From an uncultured Bacteroidales bacterium (GTDB lineage Bacteria > Bacteroidota > Bacteroidia > Bacteroidales > UBA932): DNA of 64,000 nt. Shown piece by piece: positions 17,656-25,832 of the stretch. Each line of letters starts with the position of its first letter. Position 1 is the first letter of the stretch. Position numbers and translations under genes: made by a program. The notes under the pieces were generated by a model. The model searched no databases. It had not been told where the DNA came from and worked only from the letters and a program-made list of their open reading frames with translations. The DNA lies in assembly GCA_947168525.1 (NCBI GenBank), contig CAMVMG010000008.1, positions 21,992 through 85,991 of the forward strand, given 5' to 3'.

Positions 17656-20600
17656 ATGAAACAGTACTTGTCCCTTCTCTGCGTTCCGGTGATGCTTGCC
17701 CTGGGTGCGTGCGAACGCCTGGAAATAGAGAACATCGACCCCACCACCGACACCGGCGGCAGCGGCGACAGCACGGAAACCTCCCTCACAGATCCGGAGC
17801 TCTCCTGGAGCGCCTCCTCCTTCACTGCCTATCTGGGTGTTGACAACAGCGGCTTCCCCTCCCTGTCCAACAGCCATGGCGTGAGTGTCAGCTATACCTC
17901 CTCCGCCACCGGCGTGGCCACCATCGACGCCAACGGCACCATCACCCTGGTGGCCGAAGGGTCTGCCATCATCACCGCCTCCTGCGAGGAAGACGGCACC
18001 TACGAAGAGGACAGCGCCAGCTACACCCTTACGGTGAGCAAATCCGCCGCCGGCCTCTCCTGGAGCGCCGCCGAGGTGAGCGTCCTGATTGGCTCCGACT
18101 ACTCGCTCCCCACGCTCAGCAATCCCTACAACCTGGCGGTCAGTTACGCCTCCAGCGACGAAAGCATCGCCCTCGTCGATGAAAAAGGGGCAGTCTCCAT
18201 CATTGCCGACGGCACGGTGACCATCGCGGCCGAAAGCGCCGAAACCGACTGTTTCGAGGCGGGCAGTGCATCCTATACGCTGAAAATCACCAAGACCTCG
18301 GACGGCATCTCCTGGAGTAAGAGCAGCGCCACCGTAACCATCGGCGCCTCCAACAACAGCTTCCCCACCCTGAACAATCCCGGAGGGCAGGAAATCACTT
18401 ACTCCTCCACCAATCCGGGCGTAGCCACCATCGACGATAGCGGCGCCATCACCCTGGCGGCCGCCGGAGAAACCACCATCACGGCCACGTCGGCCGCCAA
18501 ATCGACCGACACCGTTGAATACGAAGCCGCCACCGTCTCCTATACCCTTACCGTACAGGAAGAAGGCAGCAACCTGGTCAGCGCCGGCCTGGCCTGGCCC
18601 GCCACGGCCTACACGGCCACCATGGGGAGCAGTTTCACCTCGCCCGTCCTCACCAATCCTTATGGGCTTGGCGTCAGCTATGCCTCTTCCAATACGGACG
18701 TGGCCACTGTCGCCGCCGACGGCACCGTGACCCTGGTGGCTGCCGGGAGCACCACCATCACGGCTACGTCGGCCGCCACCGACACGTACATGGCCGGCAG
18801 CGCTTATTATACCCTTACCGTGAACCTGGCCGGCTCCGGGCTCAGCTGGAGCGCCAGCACCTGCGAGGCCACCTTCGGCAGCAGTTACAGCCTGCCCACC
18901 CTGAGCAACGCCAACGGCCTGTCCGTAAGCTATTCCTCCTCCAACACCGGCGTGGCCACCATCGACGCCAGCGGCCAGGTCACCCTGGTAGCGGCCGGCA
19001 CCACCTATATCAAGGCCTATTTCGCCGGGGACAACACCTACGCCGAGACCACGGCCACCTACACCCTCAAGGTGAACAAGGGCACGCCCAGCCTGAGCTG
19101 GAGCGCCTCCTCTTATTCGGCCGGCCTGGAAGATGGCAGCTGGGACTTCCCCACCCTTTCTTCCAGCATAAGCGGCCTAACCGTCAGCTACACCTCTTCC
19201 AAGACCTCCGTCGCCACGGTAAACGCCTCCACGGGCATTCCTACGCCGGTGGGCACCGGCACCACCACCATCACCGCCACCTCCGAGGGAACGGACCAGT
19301 ACAAGAGCGCGTCGGCCAGCTACACCCTTACCGTGACCAGCAATGCCGACGACGGCGCCGGCACCTACTCCTATGCATCGGCCGGGGACAGCAGCTCCGA
19401 AGACGACATCGCCAACACCACCTTCACCCGCATGGTTACGGTCACATACGCCTCCGGCGGAGCCTCTGTGAGCGGCTACAGCGCCGTGGCCGACGTGATG
19501 GACGTGAACGTGAGCGGGAACCAGGTGACCATCAACTACTCCGGATCGGAGAATGTGGTGTACAAGCTCACGGGAACGGCCTCGGACGGATTCTTCAAGC
19601 TGTACAGCTCCAAGAAACAGGCAATCCACCTGAGCGGGGTATCCCTTACCTGCACCAGCGGAGCCGCCATCAACAACCAGAGCGGCAAGCGCACCTTCGT
19701 GTACCTGGAGGGCAGCAACTACCTGTATGACAGCTCGTCGGCCGCTTATTCCACCAGCAACGAAGACATGAAAGCCGTCTTCTTCTCCGAAGGCCAGCTG
19801 GTGTTCAGCGGAAGCGGCACCCTTACCGTAGAGGCCAAGAACGCCCAGGAAAAGAGCGCCATCGCCTCCGACGACTACGTGCGCATCATGGACAGCCCCA
19901 CCCTTACGCTCACCGCCGGCTCCGGTGCCGGACACGGCATTCGCGGCAAGGAATATGTCCAGCTGAGCAGCGGAAAACTGAGCATCACCACCAACGCCGC
20001 CATGAAAAAGGGCATCACCTCCGAAGACTATGTCCTGGTAGAGGGCGGCACGCACACCATCACCGTCAAGGGCGGCGTTGCCTATGACAGCGAGGACGCC
20101 GAATACAAGGGCAGCGCCGGCATCAAGGCCGACAATTACTTCGGAATGACCGGCGGCAGCGTGACCATCACCAACAGCGGAACCGGCGGCAAGGGCCTCC
20201 GCGCGGGAAGCTACGACTACGTTTCCGACAACGGCACCTCGCTTGCAGACAGCTACGTCAGCGGCGGTACGCTCAGCATCACCACCAGCGGCAGCGAGTC
20301 CAACGATGTCTCCTCCAAGGCCATCAAGATCGGCTACAAGGAGCAGTCCGGCAACAGCTATGTCTATGGCGGTAACTTCAAAGTGAGCGGCGGCGCAATC
20401 ATCGCCAGCTCCGCCAAGAGTGAAACCATTGAAACCAAGGGCAGCCTTACGGTCACCGGCGGCGAGATTTATTCCACGTCCAGTGCCGACGATGCCATCA
20501 ACAGCTACGGCAACATGACCATCAGCGGCGGCTATGTCTATGCCTACACCACCAAGGGCGATGCCATGGACGCCAACGGCAACCTGACCCTCTCCGGCGG

Positions 20601-21045
20601 CTACGTGTTCGCCGTGACCACGGCCGGCAGCCCCGAGGTAGCGCTGGATGCCAATACCGAAGGCGGTGCAAAACTGATTATCAACAGCGGAGCCACCCTT
20701 GTGGCCTACGGCGGACTGGAAAGCAATTATTCGGCTTCCCAAACCGTGTACAGCATGAGCGCGACTGCCGGCAGCTGGAACGCCCTGTACAACGGCAGTT
20801 CCTTCATTGCCGCCTTCAAGGCACCTTCAGGCCTGTCCAGTTTCGCTGTCAGCGCACCTTCCCTGTCCGGCGGATACAAGGGCGTTAGCGTGGGCAGCAC
20901 CACTTACTGCAACGGCATCTGGGCCACTTCCGGCATCTCCGGCGGCACCTCCGTTTCGCTCAGCTCCTATAGCGGCGGCAATCAGGGTGGCGGTCCCGGC
21001 GGTGGCGGAAACCAGGGCGGCGGTCCCGGCGGACGTGGAAGATAA
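17656..21045 (+). CDS. Large surface lipoprotein: six Ig-like (Big2-type) repeats plus a Cthe_2159/DUF4353 beta-helix
   Basis: A 1129-residue lipoprotein (LALGAC, Cys near residue 19). Six bacterial Ig-like repeats begin at about residues 48, 132, 216, 310, 394 and 478. Five are spaced exactly 84 residues and one insertion lengthens the third; each opens with a Ser-Trp-Ser-Ala-like strand and ends with YTLTV. The DUF4353 beta-helix occupies about residues 570-1100 and the tail is Gly/Gln/Pro-rich (GGGPGGRGR). The Ig stalk would hold the carbohydrate-binding helix away from the outer membrane. It is the first gene of a five-gene run with the VTC, DUF4956 and DUF2490 genes. Confidence 0.85.
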   Translation: MKQYLSLLCVPVMLALGACERLEIENIDPTTDTGGSGDSTETSLTDPELSWSASSFTAYLGVDNSGFPSLSNSHGVSVSYTSSATGVATIDANGTITLVAEGSAIITASCEEDGTYEEDSASYTLTVSKSAAGLSWSAAEVSVLIGSDYSLPTLSNPYNLAVSYASSDESIALVDEKGAVSIIADGTVTIAAESAETDCFEAGSASYTLKITKTSDGISWSKSSATVTIGASNNSFPTLNNPGGQEITYSSTNPGVATIDDSGAITLAAAGETTITATSAAKSTDTVEYEAATVSYTLTVQEEGSNLVSAGLAWPATAYTATMGSSFTSPVLTNPYGLGVSYASSNTDVATVAADGTVTLVAAGSTTITATSAATDTYMAGSAYYTLTVNLAGSGLSWSASTCEATFGSSYSLPTLSNANGLSVSYSSSNTGVATIDASGQVTLVAAGTTYIKAYFAGDNTYAETTATYTLKVNKGTPSLSWSASSYSAGLEDGSWDFPTLSSSISGLTVSYTSSKTSVATVNASTGIPTPVGTGTTTITATSEGTDQYKSASASYTLTVTSNADDGAGTYSYASAGDSSSEDDIANTTFTRMVTVTYASGGASVSGYSAVADVMDVNVSGNQVTINYSGSENVVYKLTGTASDGFFKLYSSKKQAIHLSGVSLTCTSGAAINNQSGKRTFVYLEGSNYLYDSSSAAYSTSNEDMKAVFFSEGQLVFSGSGTLTVEAKNAQEKSAIASDDYVRIMDSPTLTLTAGSGAGHGIRGKEYVQLSSGKLSITTNAAMKKGITSEDYVLVEGGTHTITVKGGVAYDSEDAEYKGSAGIKADNYFGMTGGSVTITNSGTGGKGLRAGSYDYVSDNGTSLADSYVSGGTLSITTSGSESNDVSSKAIKIGYKEQSGNSYVYGGNFKVSGGAIIASSAKSETIETKGSLTVTGGEIYSTSSADDAINSYGNMTISGGYVYAYTTKGDAMDANGNLTLSGGYVFAVTTAGSPEVALDANTEGGAKLIINSGATLVAYGGLESNYSASQTVYSMSATAGSWNALYNGSSFIAAFKAPSGLSSFAVSAPSLSGGYKGVSVGSTTYCNGIWATSGISGGTSVSLSSYSGGNQGGGPGGGGNQGGGPGGRGR
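17800..19335 (+). repeat. Six internal repeats of about 252 bases encoding Ig-like domains
   Basis: Repeat starts at 17800, 18052, 18304, 18586, 18838 and 19090; spacing is 252 bases except 282 between the third and fourth. Near-identical stretches such as the codons for TITATSAA recur, so recombination could change the copy number. Confidence 0.85.
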
Positions 21046-21066
21046 ACGATAAAAAAACAGCATACC

Positions 21067-21477
21067 ATGAAAAAGATACTCACCTTATTGGCTTCGGCCC
21101 TGCTGCTCGTTGGAGCGGCAGGAGCCCAGGAGCCCCAGAAAATGAACAAGAAAAACCTGGTCATCAAGGAGTGGAACACAGACCCCAAGGGCGTCAACAA
21201 GGTCCTGGACCATGTGACCACCTTCAATGCCGCCGGGCAGAAGATCGAGGAAATCGAGTACACCACCTCCGGCCAGAAATGGCGCAAGCGCTTCGAATAC
21301 GGGGCCGACGGCAAGGTGTCCAAGGAGTACGTTTACGACGAGCGCAACCGGCTACAGACCTACAAGACTTTCGAGTTCAACGAGTTTGCGAAAAAGAAAG
21401 TCCAGTATACCTACAGTGCCAAAGGAAAGCTTCTGACTATCAAGCACTATGAATACATCGCCCAAGACGGACAATAA
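21067..21477 (+). CDS. Small secreted protein with YD/RHS-like strand repeats
   Basis: A 136-residue protein with a signal peptide ending GAAGAQ. The mature part contains short repeated strands (FEYGADGKVSKEYVYDERNRL, YTYSAKGKL) like those in YD/RHS repeats and in DUF3836-type Bacteroidales proteins; I cannot name a family with confidence. It starts 21 bases after the large lipoprotein gene and overlaps the VTC gene by 29 bases, so it belongs to the same operon. Its function is unknown; a periplasmic accessory role is only inferred from position. Confidence 0.65.
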   Translation: MKKILTLLASALLLVGAAGAQEPQKMNKKNLVIKEWNTDPKGVNKVLDHVTTFNAAGQKIEEIEYTTSGQKWRKRFEYGADGKVSKEYVYDERNRLQTYKTFEFNEFAKKKVQYTYSAKGKLLTIKHYEYIAQDGQ

Positions 21478-22261
21478 GCACATCTGCTTTTCGGAGGCGC
21501 TGGACAGGCTCTCTCCCATCGGCCTGGAGGAAATGGATTCCATCAAGCTGATGAACCGGATAGACTCCAAGTACCTCACGAACGAGCAGACCCTTCTCGG
21601 AATCCTCTCCGACGCGGCCGCCGCCGGATACCGGGTGCTGGTCACCGGAAACGAGAGAATCGCGCCGTACGACTCCATCTACTACGACACGGAGGGGCTC
21701 AAGATGTTCTACGACCACCACAACCGGCGGCTGGTCCGCCAGAAGGTGCGCACCCGCTCTTATGTGAACTCCGGCCTGGCTTTCTTGGAGATCAAGCGCA
21801 AGAACAACAAAGGGCGCACCAAGAAAAAGCGGATCCGCATCCCCCAGGAGCAGCTGCGAAGCTTCTCCGCCAACCCGGAAGCCTGCGCCTATCTGGCCGA
21901 CCATTCCTGGTTCAAGGCGGAGGAACTGTCTCCCGTGCTGGAAACCCTGTTCTGCCGGATTACCCTGGTGAACCCGGCCAAGACCGAGCGCCTGACCATA
22001 GACACCCGGCTCTGTTTCAAGAACTTCCGCACAGAAAAGGAGACTTCGCTGCAGGATGCGGTGATCATTGAACTCAAACAGGACGGCCGCGCCGCCAGCC
22101 AGATGAAAGGGATTCTGCTGGACCACCGGGTGAAACCCGTCCGCATCAGCAAATACTGCGTCGCCCTCACCCTCACGGACCCTGTCGCCAAGACGGGACG
22201 CTTCAAAGTGAAGGTGCGCACCATAGAAAAAACCATCGGCAAAAAACTTGTAACAATATGA
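21449..22261 (+). CDS. VTC-domain polyphosphate polymerase-like protein
   Basis: A 270-residue cytoplasmic protein that is a stand-alone VTC domain (CYTH/triphosphate tunnel fold). The basic tunnel signatures are visible: NRIDSKYL near residue 37, RQKVRTRSY near 98, FLEIKRKNNKGRTKKKR near 112-128, TIDTRLCF near 182, the acidic-basic pair IELKQDG near 205 and RISKYCVAL near 228. In yeast Vtc4 the equivalent residues bind polyphosphate and ATP and make polyphosphate chains. The stop overlaps the DUF4956 start by four bases. Polymerase activity is inferred from family only. Confidence 0.9.
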   Translation: MNTSPKTDNKHICFSEALDRLSPIGLEEMDSIKLMNRIDSKYLTNEQTLLGILSDAAAAGYRVLVTGNERIAPYDSIYYDTEGLKMFYDHHNRRLVRQKVRTRSYVNSGLAFLEIKRKNNKGRTKKKRIRIPQEQLRSFSANPEACAYLADHSWFKAEELSPVLETLFCRITLVNPAKTERLTIDTRLCFKNFRTEKETSLQDAVIIELKQDGRAASQMKGILLDHRVKPVRISKYCVALTLTDPVAKTGRFKVKVRTIEKTIGKKLVTI

Positions 22262-23049
22262 TTATCGACAAATTATTCCGCTTCGTCCAGGACGACCTCG
22301 CCGCTTTCGGCAATGTGGACATCGACGACGACATGCTTCTTGACGTCCAGACCATCACGGACGCCATGATGACTACCGCCCAGAAAGTGGGCGAACTGGG
22401 CATCCGCTTTGCCATGAACCTGGCCGTGTGCTGGATCCTGGTGCATTTCTTCTACTATCGCAAAAGCCAGCGCCGGGACTACTATTTCACTTTCCTGGTG
22501 TTCTCGTCGGCCATGCTCACCCTCCTGTATATCATGGGGAATGTGGAAGTGGGCGTGGGGCTCACCCTGGGCCTGTTCGCCATCTTCGGGGTCATCCGTT
22601 ACCGGACAGAGACCGTACCCATCCGGGAAATGACCTACCTGTTCGTGATCATCGCCCTGGCGGCGGTGAACGGCCTGGCACCCCTGTACCACGTCGTAGA
22701 CCTGTCCACCACGCCGCACTATGTCCTGGGCTGGGGCAATGTGGGCGTGATGGCGCTGGTGAATCTGCTCATCGTGCTGCTGATCTGGATCTTGGAAAGT
22801 GACAGCCTGGTCAAGCACACCACCACCAAACTGGTCCTGTACGACCGCATCGAACTCATTGTCCCCGAGCGCCGGGAAGAACTGGTGGCAGACCTGGAAA
22901 AGCGCCTGGGCGTGAAGGTGGACAATGTGGAGATCGGCCATGTGGACTTTCTGAAAGACGCCGCTTTTATCAAAGTGTTTTACCGGCTGGGGAAGGGCGA
23001 GGCAAACTCCGTCAATACCATCACCCGGGCCAAAGATTACATTGGATAG
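22258..23049 (+). CDS. DUF4956 membrane protein
   Basis: A 263-residue integral membrane protein of family DUF4956. Four hydrophobic helices lie at about residues 50-185, with the family signature FGVIRYRTETVPIREMTYLF near residue 113, and a cytoplasmic ferredoxin-like C-terminal domain (YDRIELIVPE onward). DUF4956 genes are regularly next to VTC-domain genes in Firmicutes and Bacteroidota, and here the two overlap by four bases. The function is not established. By analogy with eukaryotic VTC complexes, where a membrane subunit is linked to the polymerase, it may anchor the polymerase or pass its product through the inner membrane (inference). Confidence 0.88.
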   Translation: MIIDKLFRFVQDDLAAFGNVDIDDDMLLDVQTITDAMMTTAQKVGELGIRFAMNLAVCWILVHFFYYRKSQRRDYYFTFLVFSSAMLTLLYIMGNVEVGVGLTLGLFAIFGVIRYRTETVPIREMTYLFVIIALAAVNGLAPLYHVVDLSTTPHYVLGWGNVGVMALVNLLIVLLIWILESDSLVKHTTTKLVLYDRIELIVPERREELVADLEKRLGVKVDNVEIGHVDFLKDAAFIKVFYRLGKGEANSVNTITRAKDYIG

Positions 23050-23051
23050 CC

Positions 23052-23870
23052 ATGAAAAAGATATTACTGACGCTGGCCCTGCTGGTGCCGGCCCTCTCTT
23101 TTGCCCAGGATATGGAATTCGGAGGGCGTGCCTCCGTGGAGTTGGATTACAAGATCAAGAAGGGCCTCCACCTCACCTTCGAGGAGGAAATCCGGGCCGA
23201 CGAAAACTTCAGCGAGCTTAACCGCCTGCAAACCACCGTCGGCCTCACCTACAAGCCCATTTCCTGGCTCAAGCTGGGCGTGGGATACACCCTGATCAAC
23301 CCCTTCAAGACCGGCAAGGAACTGGACGACGGGACGCTGTATACCGGCTTTTGGAGTCCCCGCCACCGGGTCTATGCCGACATTACCGGTATCTATAAGC
23401 TGGGGCAGTTCCAGTTCTCCCTGCGCGAACGCCTGCAGTTCACCCACAACACGGACGCCGACTTGAACATCTACCAGAGCAACCCGAACGCCCTGGCCCT
23501 GAAGAGCCGCGTGGGCGTGAAGTACAAAGGCTGGTCCATGGTGGAGCCGTCCTTGTCTTTCGAGGTGCGCACCGCCCTGAACGACCCCTGGGGTACCACT
23601 TCCGGCAGTCAGCAGACCAACAAATCCGGAAAAACCTACTATGCCTACACGCCCGCCGGTTACACCCACGTGTACAACAACCGCTATCGGGTGAACCTGG
23701 GGGCCGACATCAACATCACCAAACAGCACACCATCAAGCCATACATCATGCTGGATGCGCTGGGCGACTATGAGATAGACACCAACGGAGAAGGCACCCG
23801 CCTTTTCAGTGCCGGCTACAACGACCGCTTCATGGCCACCGTGGGGATAGGCTACACGTTCTCCTTTTAA
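23052..23870 (+). CDS. DUF2490 outer-membrane beta-barrel protein
   Basis: A 272-residue protein with a signal peptide (ALSFAQ) and a chain of alternating amphipathic strands ending in a typical C-terminal barrel strand (VGIGYTFSF). It fits DUF2490, a family of predicted outer-membrane barrels. It begins two bases after the DUF4956 stop, is last in the operon and is followed by a hairpin terminator. It supplies an outer-membrane component to the locus; whether it is a pore, an anchor for the beta-helix lipoproteins or unrelated is unknown. Confidence 0.82.
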   Translation: MKKILLTLALLVPALSFAQDMEFGGRASVELDYKIKKGLHLTFEEEIRADENFSELNRLQTTVGLTYKPISWLKLGVGYTLINPFKTGKELDDGTLYTGFWSPRHRVYADITGIYKLGQFQFSLRERLQFTHNTDADLNIYQSNPNALALKSRVGVKYKGWSMVEPSLSFEVRTALNDPWGTTSGSQQTNKSGKTYYAYTPAGYTHVYNNRYRVNLGADINITKQHTIKPYIMLDALGDYEIDTNGEGTRLFSAGYNDRFMATVGIGYTFSF

Positions 23871-23884
23871 CCTGATTCCCATAC

Positions 23885-23920
23885 AAAAAAGGCCGGTTCC
23901 CTTCGGGGGACCGGTCTTTC
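23885..23920. terminator. Hairpin terminator after the DUF2490 gene
   Basis: An 11-base-pair stem (23891-23901 with 23905-23916, including two G-U pairs) closes a TTCG loop. It is flanked by six A on the left and three T on the right, so it can stop transcription from both the plus-strand operon and, weakly, the opposing small gene. Confidence 0.75.
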
Positions 23921-23939
23921 ACGTATGCTGAGGGCAAAC

Positions 23940-24227
23940 CTATTTGCCCAGGCCTTTCTTTACTTCGGCGCTGAGTTCGTCGTACAGGGCATCGGTTTTC
24001 TCTAACAGTTCCTTGCGGATGCTGTTGTAGCAGAGCCTGGGTTTCTCTGCTCCAGCGCTCTTGACCACCTTGTCGCGGAGGTCGTTGTACAAATCCACGG
24101 CCTTGTCGATGAGATTGGTGATTGCATCGGCATTCTTACCGGGATTCATGTTCAGGAACAGGGTGCAGTCGTCGATGAATGCGCCTATCACATACTGGAT
24201 GTCTTTCTTAATGTCTCTTAAATTCAT
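23940..24227 (-). CDS. Small conserved Bacteroidales protein of unknown function
   Basis: A 95-residue cytoplasmic protein starting MNLRDIKKDIQYVIGAFIDDC. Upstream in-frame codons exist, but this ATG lies 22 bases after a perfect -7 box, so I prefer it. The sequence is rich in helices and charged residues and carries no motif I can name; similar short proteins with the same start occur in many Bacteroidales genomes. It forms a single-gene unit between the DUF2490 operon terminator and a hairpin array. Confidence 0.7.
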   Translation of the reverse strand: MNLRDIKKDIQYVIGAFIDDCTLFLNMNPGKNADAITNLIDKAVDLYNDLRDKVVKSAGAEKPRLCYNSIRKELLEKTDALYDELSAEVKKGLGK

Positions 24228-24249
24228 ATCTCTCTGAATTAATTCGGTG

Positions 24250-24257
24250 CAAAGATA
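24250..24257 (-). promoter_or_regulatory. -7 promoter box (TATCTTTG) of the 95-residue protein gene
   Basis: Perfect consensus on the minus strand, 22 bases before the start codon. Confidence 0.6.
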
Positions 24258-24315
24258 GTGATTTTTCTTGAATATCGGCCCGGTTCTTTTATTTGACCTG
24301 CCTTTTGGGGAAAAC

Positions 24316-24401
24316 TCGTCCACGTAAAAGGGCCTTTTTCATGGACGAACGGGCTTTTTAGCAAAGTTCGTCCACGTTTTCCGGCTGTTTTCGTGGACGA
24401 A
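24316..24401. repeat. Pair of hairpins with 52-base period (TCGTCCA / TGGACGA arms)
   Basis: Forward arms at 24316 and 24368 and reverse arms at 24342 and 24394 alternate every 26 bases. The second hairpin has perfect 10-base arms (TTCGTCCACG) around a T-rich CCGGC core; the first has 7-base outer arms with inner AAAAGG/CCTTTT pairing. The pair lies just past the 3' end of the YARHG gene and might act as its terminator, but the period is unusual. Confidence 0.7.
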
Positions 24402-24414
24402 ACACGTTTATGAC

Positions 24415-25620
24415 TTATTCCGCCCGCTCAGCAGCCTGGATTAGGGCGATGTTGAGCTGCTCCAGCAGAGACAGCTTGACGGAGGCGTTGCTCGTCGCTG
24501 GGGTGTACCACGGCTGCGCCTCGAAATAGGCCTTCAGGTCCTTGGACTGGAACACATAGCCGTGGGCGGCCAGGATAGCGTTGCGCATCAAGCGCAGGAG
24601 CGGCTTGTCATAACGTTGCAGACCGCCGACCAGCAGGGTGTGGCTCGCGAAATCGAAGCGGCTCCTCTCGCCGGCCCATTTCAGATTGAAATAAGACACC
24701 GTCCGCTCGAACCAGGGCTCCCCATCCTCCATCTTGACCTCGATGAGCTGAAGGCCTTCCGGCGTGGGCATGGCTTCTACCTTCCCAACCAAATAAGGGC
24801 CATCTTCACCGAAATCAAGCACACCGGTGACCAGGCCGTTGAAGGTGACCGGCTGCAGGGGAAGCGGTTTCCCCGCATACGTCGCCCCGTCGGGCCGAAT
24901 CTGCACCTTCTTCCCGCCTTCGGTTACATAATCCCCGACAATCATCGCCATCCACTGCTCCACGTTCAGGGCCTGGGAATCCCAGACTTGCGTGGCCTGC
25001 AAGGCGTCCATGAGCCGATTCTTCCTGTCGTAGAAGCAGATCACGTCCAGGCCGTCCTGCCGGATGCGGCGGGCGTAGGCGGCATCTTTGTCGGAGACGT
25101 CGAAAAGGTCTGCCCCGTCCGCTGCCGGGGTCAGGACGAACTCGTGCTCTTCCCCTTCCGCCATGGCATTCATGCGCACGGAGCCGTCTTCCGCCGGATG
25201 GGCGTCATACACGAGTGCGCCGCCGTACCAGAGACTGCCCTCCGCGAGGTCTTCCATCGGCTTGAGCTGCGGCAGCACCTTGAGGACGATGTCGTTGTCG
25301 CCGATGACTTCCAGATACTGGTTGTCCGGATGGTTGACATAGTTGACCCGGCAGCCGAATTCGGCGCCGTATTTGGGGTCGTCGGCGTTGCGGCTTGGCT
25401 GCAGCCTGAACACATCCGGCGTCACGCCCCATTGTTCCAGAGTCAGTTCTTCGTCCCCGAGAGCATCAGTCATATAGACGACCGTACCCATCCTAATCTC
25501 CTGGACAGTATAGACCACGGACCCGTCATAGAACTGGTCACCCACCCGAATGCCCTGAGCGTGGGTAAGGGTTAATGAGCTCAGTGCGAATGCGAGCAGT
25601 GAGATGAGTATCCTTTTCAT
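24415..25620 (-). CDS. Secreted YARHG-domain protein
   Basis: A 401-residue protein with a signal peptide (TLTHAQ) and no recognised domain in most of its length. Residues of about 345-385 form a YARHG domain (MRNAILAAHGYVFQSKDLKAYF followed by QPWYTP), a short extracellular module of unknown ligand. The start ATG at 25620 is preferred because a -7 box lies 22 bases upstream. It is a single-gene unit. Function unknown. Confidence 0.75.
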   Translation of the reverse strand: MKRILISLLAFALSSLTLTHAQGIRVGDQFYDGSVVYTVQEIRMGTVVYMTDALGDEELTLEQWGVTPDVFRLQPSRNADDPKYGAEFGCRVNYVNHPDNQYLEVIGDNDIVLKVLPQLKPMEDLAEGSLWYGGALVYDAHPAEDGSVRMNAMAEGEEHEFVLTPAADGADLFDVSDKDAAYARRIRQDGLDVICFYDRKNRLMDALQATQVWDSQALNVEQWMAMIVGDYVTEGGKKVQIRPDGATYAGKPLPLQPVTFNGLVTGVLDFGEDGPYLVGKVEAMPTPEGLQLIEVKMEDGEPWFERTVSYFNLKWAGERSRFDFASHTLLVGGLQRYDKPLLRLMRNAILAAHGYVFQSKDLKAYFEAQPWYTPATSNASVKLSLLEQLNIALIQAAERAE

Positions 25621-25642
25621 ATTGCCAAGTACTTTTACCCTA

Positions 25643-25650
25643 CAAAGATA
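25643..25650 (-). promoter_or_regulatory. -7 promoter box (TATCTTTG) of the YARHG gene
   Basis: Perfect TAnnTTTG match on the minus strand, 22 bases from the start codon. Confidence 0.6.
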
Positions 25651-25751
25651 GCATTTTCCTTCCATTTGTTTCGCTGTCTTTTGCAATTGCCACCGCCTGT
25701 TTTATCGCCCGGGGGCGGAGGCGATATTTGTCTCAAATCATTTGACAAAAA

Positions 25752-25807
25752 GGGACGCAGGTTTTGTGAAGGCGGGACAAGGGGAATTTCCGTACTCCAT
25801 ATCTTTA
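25752..25807 (+). promoter_or_regulatory. Promoter region of the small-peptide/fimbrillin operon with paired GGGAC repeats
   Basis: Two GGGAC direct repeats at 25752 and 25774, 22 bases apart, precede a near-consensus -7 box (TATCTTTA, 25800-25807) that lacks a -33 element. This layout is typical of an activator-dependent promoter. A 13-base palindrome (TCAAATCATTTGA) lies at 25733-25745. Confidence 0.4.
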
Positions 25808-25832
25808 CAACCAAAACAATCGCAAAAAAACT

